Assembly (NCBI GenBank): GCA_003176075.1
Contig: PSRN01000213.1
Span: 1 to 7,881 of the forward strand
Source: Bdellovibrio sp.
GTDB taxonomy: Bacteria; Bdellovibrionota; Bdellovibrionia; Bdellovibrionales; Bdellovibrionaceae
Length of the DNA: 7,881 nt
Direction of reading: 5' to 3'
Positions 5,535 to 7,881 of the stretch are shown here, piece after piece (within the stretch, counting starts at the first letter, position 1; each line of letters opens with the position of its first letter). The notes beneath the pieces are model-generated. The model was not told the origin of the DNA. It saw only the letters and a program-made list of their open reading frames with translations, and did no database searches. The position numbers and the translations under genes were made by a program.

Positions 5535-6761
5535 TCATTCGTAGTAATTCAAATCTTTGGCGAAAGTTTCCTCGAGCTGCAGCAGCGCCAGTAAAGAAAG
5601 AGCAAACACCACCACGCCAACGCCGAGACAGGCGTAAATCAAGCCCCAGTGGGGACGAAGAACCGATAAGCCCAAAGTCATAAGAACTCCTGAACCGCGG
5701 ATAAAGTTGGGAACCGAAGTGGCCACGGTGGCACGCAAGTTGGTGCCGAATTGTTCCGCGGCGAGAGTGATCAAGGACGCCCAGTATCCTGTCGTTGTTC
5801 CGGCAAGGAGGCAAAAAAGATAAAACCCTGGCGCTGTCAGTCCAGGCCAGGCAAACAGAGTGGCAACCGAAACGGCAGAGCAAGTCAGGTAAAGATAAAT
5901 GGCCTTGATTCGGCTTTGCAGATATTGCGCCACCAAGCCGGTGGTAAAATCACCGACTGTTGCGCCAACATAGGCCCAAAAAAATGCCGTGCCCGATGAA
6001 ACCGTCTCACTGACTCCCAATGACTGCGCTATTTCGGGCGAAAAAGTCACAAGAATCCCGATCACGTACCAGACAGGACCTCCGGCGGCGATGCATGCCA
6101 GATATTTTCGCAACAACCGGCATTGCAAAAACAAAGCGAAAAATCGCCTCTTCAAAAACCATGGTGGGACCGTCGTCTGATCCTGCTGCATGCGTGAAAA
6201 CAAAATCGATTCGGCCAAACGAGCACGCAAAACCAATAGGCCAAGGCCCATCAGGCCCCCGAGCGTGTAGGCGACCTGCCACGAAAAGTAGTGGCTGATC
6301 AGGGACGCAAAGACAGCGCCGGAGACGCCGACCCCAGCGACGATCGAAGTGGCATAGCCGCGCCAGCGCGCGGGCACTGACTCGGAAACTAGCGTGATGG
6401 CTGCACCCAATTCTCCGGCAAGACCGAAGCCGGCGAAGAAACGAAGCCAAGCGTACGCTTCGACGTTGCTCACCCAGGCATTGGCGAGATTGCAAAGCGA
6501 GTAAAGAAGGATTGAGCCGAAAAGAACGCTTTTTCTGCCCCGGCGATCGCCCATGACGCCCCAAAGAACTCCTCCCAAGAGCATGCCCACCAGCTGCATA
6601 TTTAAGAGGCGAACTCCCACCGTCATGGTTTCACTCTCAGGCACGCCAATGGACACCAGTGAGGGCACTCGGACGATGCCAAAGAGGAGAAGGTCATAGA
6701 TATCGACAAAATAGCCGAGGGAAGGAATGGCAATGCTCAGAAGATTGATTTTACTTTTCAT
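5535..6761 (-). CDS. Major facilitator superfamily transporter (12 helices, MHS/sugar-porter-like)
   Basis: Inner-membrane secondary transporter, 408 residues, the usual size, with hydrophobic stretches consistent with 12 helices. The MFS motif A, GVMGDRRGRKSVL, is in the loop after helix 2 (68-80). Helix 1 carries the acidic pair D20/D23 (VDIYD). GFGLAGELGAA with E117 and the SESVPARWRG segment (126-135) resemble the metabolite:H+ symporter and sugar-porter branches. A weaker motif A echo, GDFTTG ending in SRI, lies at ~271-285 in the second half. A substrate cannot be assigned; proton-coupled uptake of an organic acid or similar solute is a reasonable guess. ATG 6761 is chosen because it starts right before helix 1. 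Its GGAG (6777-6774) is 12 nt away, an unusually long spacing. It is transcribed towards the secreted-protein gene and stands alone. Confidence 0.92.
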   Translation of the reverse strand: MKSKINLLSIAIPSLGYFVDIYDLLLFGIVRVPSLVSIGVPESETMTVGVRLLNMQLVGMLLGGVLWGVMGDRRGRKSVLFGSILLYSLCNLANAWVSNVEAYAWLRFFAGFGLAGELGAAITLVSESVPARWRGYATSIVAGVGVSGAVFASLISHYFSWQVAYTLGGLMGLGLLVLRARLAESILFSRMQQDQTTVPPWFLKRRFFALFLQCRLLRKYLACIAAGGPVWYVIGILVTFSPEIAQSLGVSETVSSGTAFFWAYVGATVGDFTTGLVAQYLQSRIKAIYLYLTCSAVSVATLFAWPGLTAPGFYLFCLLAGTTTGYWASLITLAAEQFGTNLRATVATSVPNFIRGSGVLMTLGLSVLRPHWGLIYACLGVGVVVFALSLLALLQLEETFAKDLNYYE

Positions 6762-6799
6762 CCAAGGTTTGGTCTCCGGTAATTTTGCTAAAAGTTCAA

Positions 6800-6821
6800 A
6801 TTGACTTTGTATTGACCTTGT
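6800..6821 (+). repeat. Two 11-bp direct repeats (ATTGACtTTGT / ATTGACcTTGT)
   Basis: Adjacent copies at 6800-6810 and 6811-6821 differ at one base. They lie 39-60 bp upstream of the transporter start, and 11 bp spacing puts both on about the same face of the helix, as for tandem regulator half-sites. No regulator can be named, and two copies may be chance. Confidence 0.3.
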
Positions 6822-6880
6822 TTGGCTGCTTTCCCAAGCCTTTTAAGTCGGGCAATAATGAAACCCGTGGCGTCTGCGGA

Positions 6881-6895
6881 GGTGCCGGAGGCACC
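6881..6895. repeat. Hairpin GGTGCC-GGA-GGCACC in the divergent gap
   Basis: A perfect 6-bp GC stem with a 3-nt loop, followed closely by CAGCG-N7-CGCTG (6904-6920). Both lie between the transporter and the gene at 7000. There is no T-run. Bases 6889-6901 are the reverse complement of 1943-1955 (13 identical bases), in another divergent gap. Confidence 0.35.
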
Positions 6896-6964
6896 GACTT
6901 GGGCAGCGCCGCCCACGCTGAAAGCCGATAATACATATTCATAAGTTTGGCATGTTTTTTTCGT

Positions 6965-6992
6965 TTGGAAGCGCGGCCTGATCAAGTATAAC
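6965..6992 (+). promoter_or_regulatory. Promoter placing the transcript start at the ATG (possible leaderless mRNA)
   Basis: TTGGAA (6965-6970, 4/6) and TATAAC (6987-6992, 5/6) are 16 bp apart. Seven bases follow before ATG 7000, so the expected start coincides with the A of the initiation codon. No Shine-Dalgarno is present before the ATG (bases 6993-6999 are GGCCGCC). GCGGCC (6973-6978) and GGCCGC (6993-6998) form an inverted repeat around the -10, a possible operator. Confidence 0.5.
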
Positions 6993-6999
6993 GGCCGCC

Positions 7000-7881
7000 A
7001 TGAAGAAAATCCTCCTTGCTCCGCTCGCCATCTGTGTCGTTTGTCCCTTTTCTTTGCAAGCCATGTCCTCCCAACTCATTCAATGCAACCAAGTCAGCAA
7101 GAGTGCCGTACGGGCAGGCGACAGGTCGAGTGAAGTCGCGGCTGAAATGCGTCCCGTGAGTTGGGGAGCGAAGTATGCTTTTGTCGCGATCCGCGAATAT
7201 TCCGAACGTGGCACTATCGGAAAGAACGGGATTGCGGATTCCATTCAGGTTCTTTCGGATCTGGATCGAAAATTCAATTCGGATCTTTTGCGTCAACTGT
7301 TGCCGTCGCTTATTGAAAGGCTGGCGAGTGATTTTAAATCTGGCCAGGACCGTCACTTATTGGCCTTGCCTGCCCAGAAGAACGCCGTGGAGAAACTTCT
7401 GACTCTGGCGGTTTTGGACGGGCGCCACGTGCACGAGATCGCACGCGAGTTTATTAAATATTTTCACGGAGAAATGGCCCTGGCTTTGGCGCGAGGCTTA
7501 GCTTTCGCAGCTGTCAAAAAGTTTGGTTTTGAGGATTTGTCGATGTCTGTAAAGGAATTTAAGGTGCTAAGAAAACGATTAACCGATTGGAAAAATGACC
7601 CACGGACGACTGACTTCGCTGAACTTTGTCTCTTGGGCCTTATTGCTGGCACGGTTGAAAACGCCCTTTATGATAACCAACAATTAAGCGTGATAGCGGA
7701 ATCGGCAAAGGACTTGTACAAGTTTTACCGAGTGCTGGGATTTAGCACTCTGACTGTACCTGCTGAGTTTCTAGGTTTGCCGGAAAGTTGGACCCTTGCT
7801 CTATTTATTAAGGCCATCGAGGTGAAAGCAGCGGAGATTGAAAGTAAACGTGCGGCGAACGACGTTGTGACTTTGCCATAA
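7000..7881 (+). CDS. Exported alpha-helical protein, function unknown
   Basis: Not recognised. The 293-residue product starts with a Sec signal peptide (MKKILLAPLAICVVC onward, probable cut after SLQA at residue 21). The LAIC segment does not fit a lipobox because the residue before Cys is Ile, so a lipoprotein is unlikely. The mature part is predicted to be almost all helix with alternating charged and hydrophobic stretches, for example DSDLLRQLL-like runs at ~94-110 and EFKVLRKRLTDWKND at ~186-200. Nothing looks like a catalytic motif. A moderately hydrophobic stretch lies at ~206-220, in the mature protein. The gene has its own promoter and no ribosome binding site. The stop codon TAA is the last three bases of the window, so it is complete and nothing downstream can be seen. 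Confidence 0.82.
   Translation: MKKILLAPLAICVVCPFSLQAMSSQLIQCNQVSKSAVRAGDRSSEVAAEMRPVSWGAKYAFVAIREYSERGTIGKNGIADSIQVLSDLDRKFNSDLLRQLLPSLIERLASDFKSGQDRHLLALPAQKNAVEKLLTLAVLDGRHVHEIAREFIKYFHGEMALALARGLAFAAVKKFGFEDLSMSVKEFKVLRKRLTDWKNDPRTTDFAELCLLGLIAGTVENALYDNQQLSVIAESAKDLYKFYRVLGFSTLTVPAEFLGLPESWTLALFIKAIEVKAAEIESKRAANDVVTLP

Noticed and set aside
5440..5883. Minus-strand frames 5440-5883 and 6007-6564
   Set aside because: They are out-of-frame shadows inside the transporter gene, which has motif A and a full helix pattern.

Overview
The window holds five complete or nearly complete protein genes plus the first 79 codons of a sixth, and three intergenic stretches rich in palindromes. The organism looks Gram-negative: a periplasmic oligopeptide-type binding protein, two other exported proteins with plain Sec signal peptides and one 12-helix inner-membrane transporter. 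Moderate GC and protein style fit a Bdellovibrio-like lineage (Bdellovibrionota). That placement is an impression from sequence style and is not proven here.

Region 1-1550 (minus strand): a partition operon. A type Ia-like ParA ATPase, with an N-terminal MerR-like DNA-binding domain before a KGGVGKS Walker A motif, is followed by a gene that starts on the last base of the ParA stop codon (TAATG) and runs off the left edge. Its position points to ParB. A good promoter (TTGACA, 16 bp, TGcTACCAT) lies just upstream of parA.

Region 1522-2016: a roughly 500-bp divergent gap with no convincing gene but many palindromes, including TGAGTCTG-N9-CAGACTCA. It could hold the ParA operator and/or a centromere-like site. 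It also carries an extended -10 promoter and a possible 16-codon leader ORF ahead of the next gene.

Region 2017-4020 (plus): a YejA-like family 5 solute-binding protein, standing alone without permease or ATPase genes in view. Region 4021-4278: a compact regulatory stretch with an upstream palindrome, a consensus-grade sigma-54 promoter, and a 10-bp perfect hairpin that buries the ribosome binding site of the next gene. The left arm of that hairpin overlaps the -12 element, so only read-through RNA should contain the full hairpin. Region 4279-5421 (plus): a secreted protein of unknown function, with an Ala/Glu/Lys coiled coil between what look like two diverged copies of a C-x8-C helical domain.

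Region 5422-5534: three successive GC-rich hairpins between convergent genes. Region 5535-6761 (minus): a major facilitator superfamily transporter. Region 6762-6999: a short divergent gap with a promoter whose predicted start coincides with the next ATG (possible leaderless mRNA). Region 7000-7881 (plus): an exported alpha-helical protein of unknown function whose stop codon is the last three bases of the window.

Apart from parA and its coupled neighbour, nothing shows that these genes work as one pathway. They are mostly single-gene units with their own control regions.
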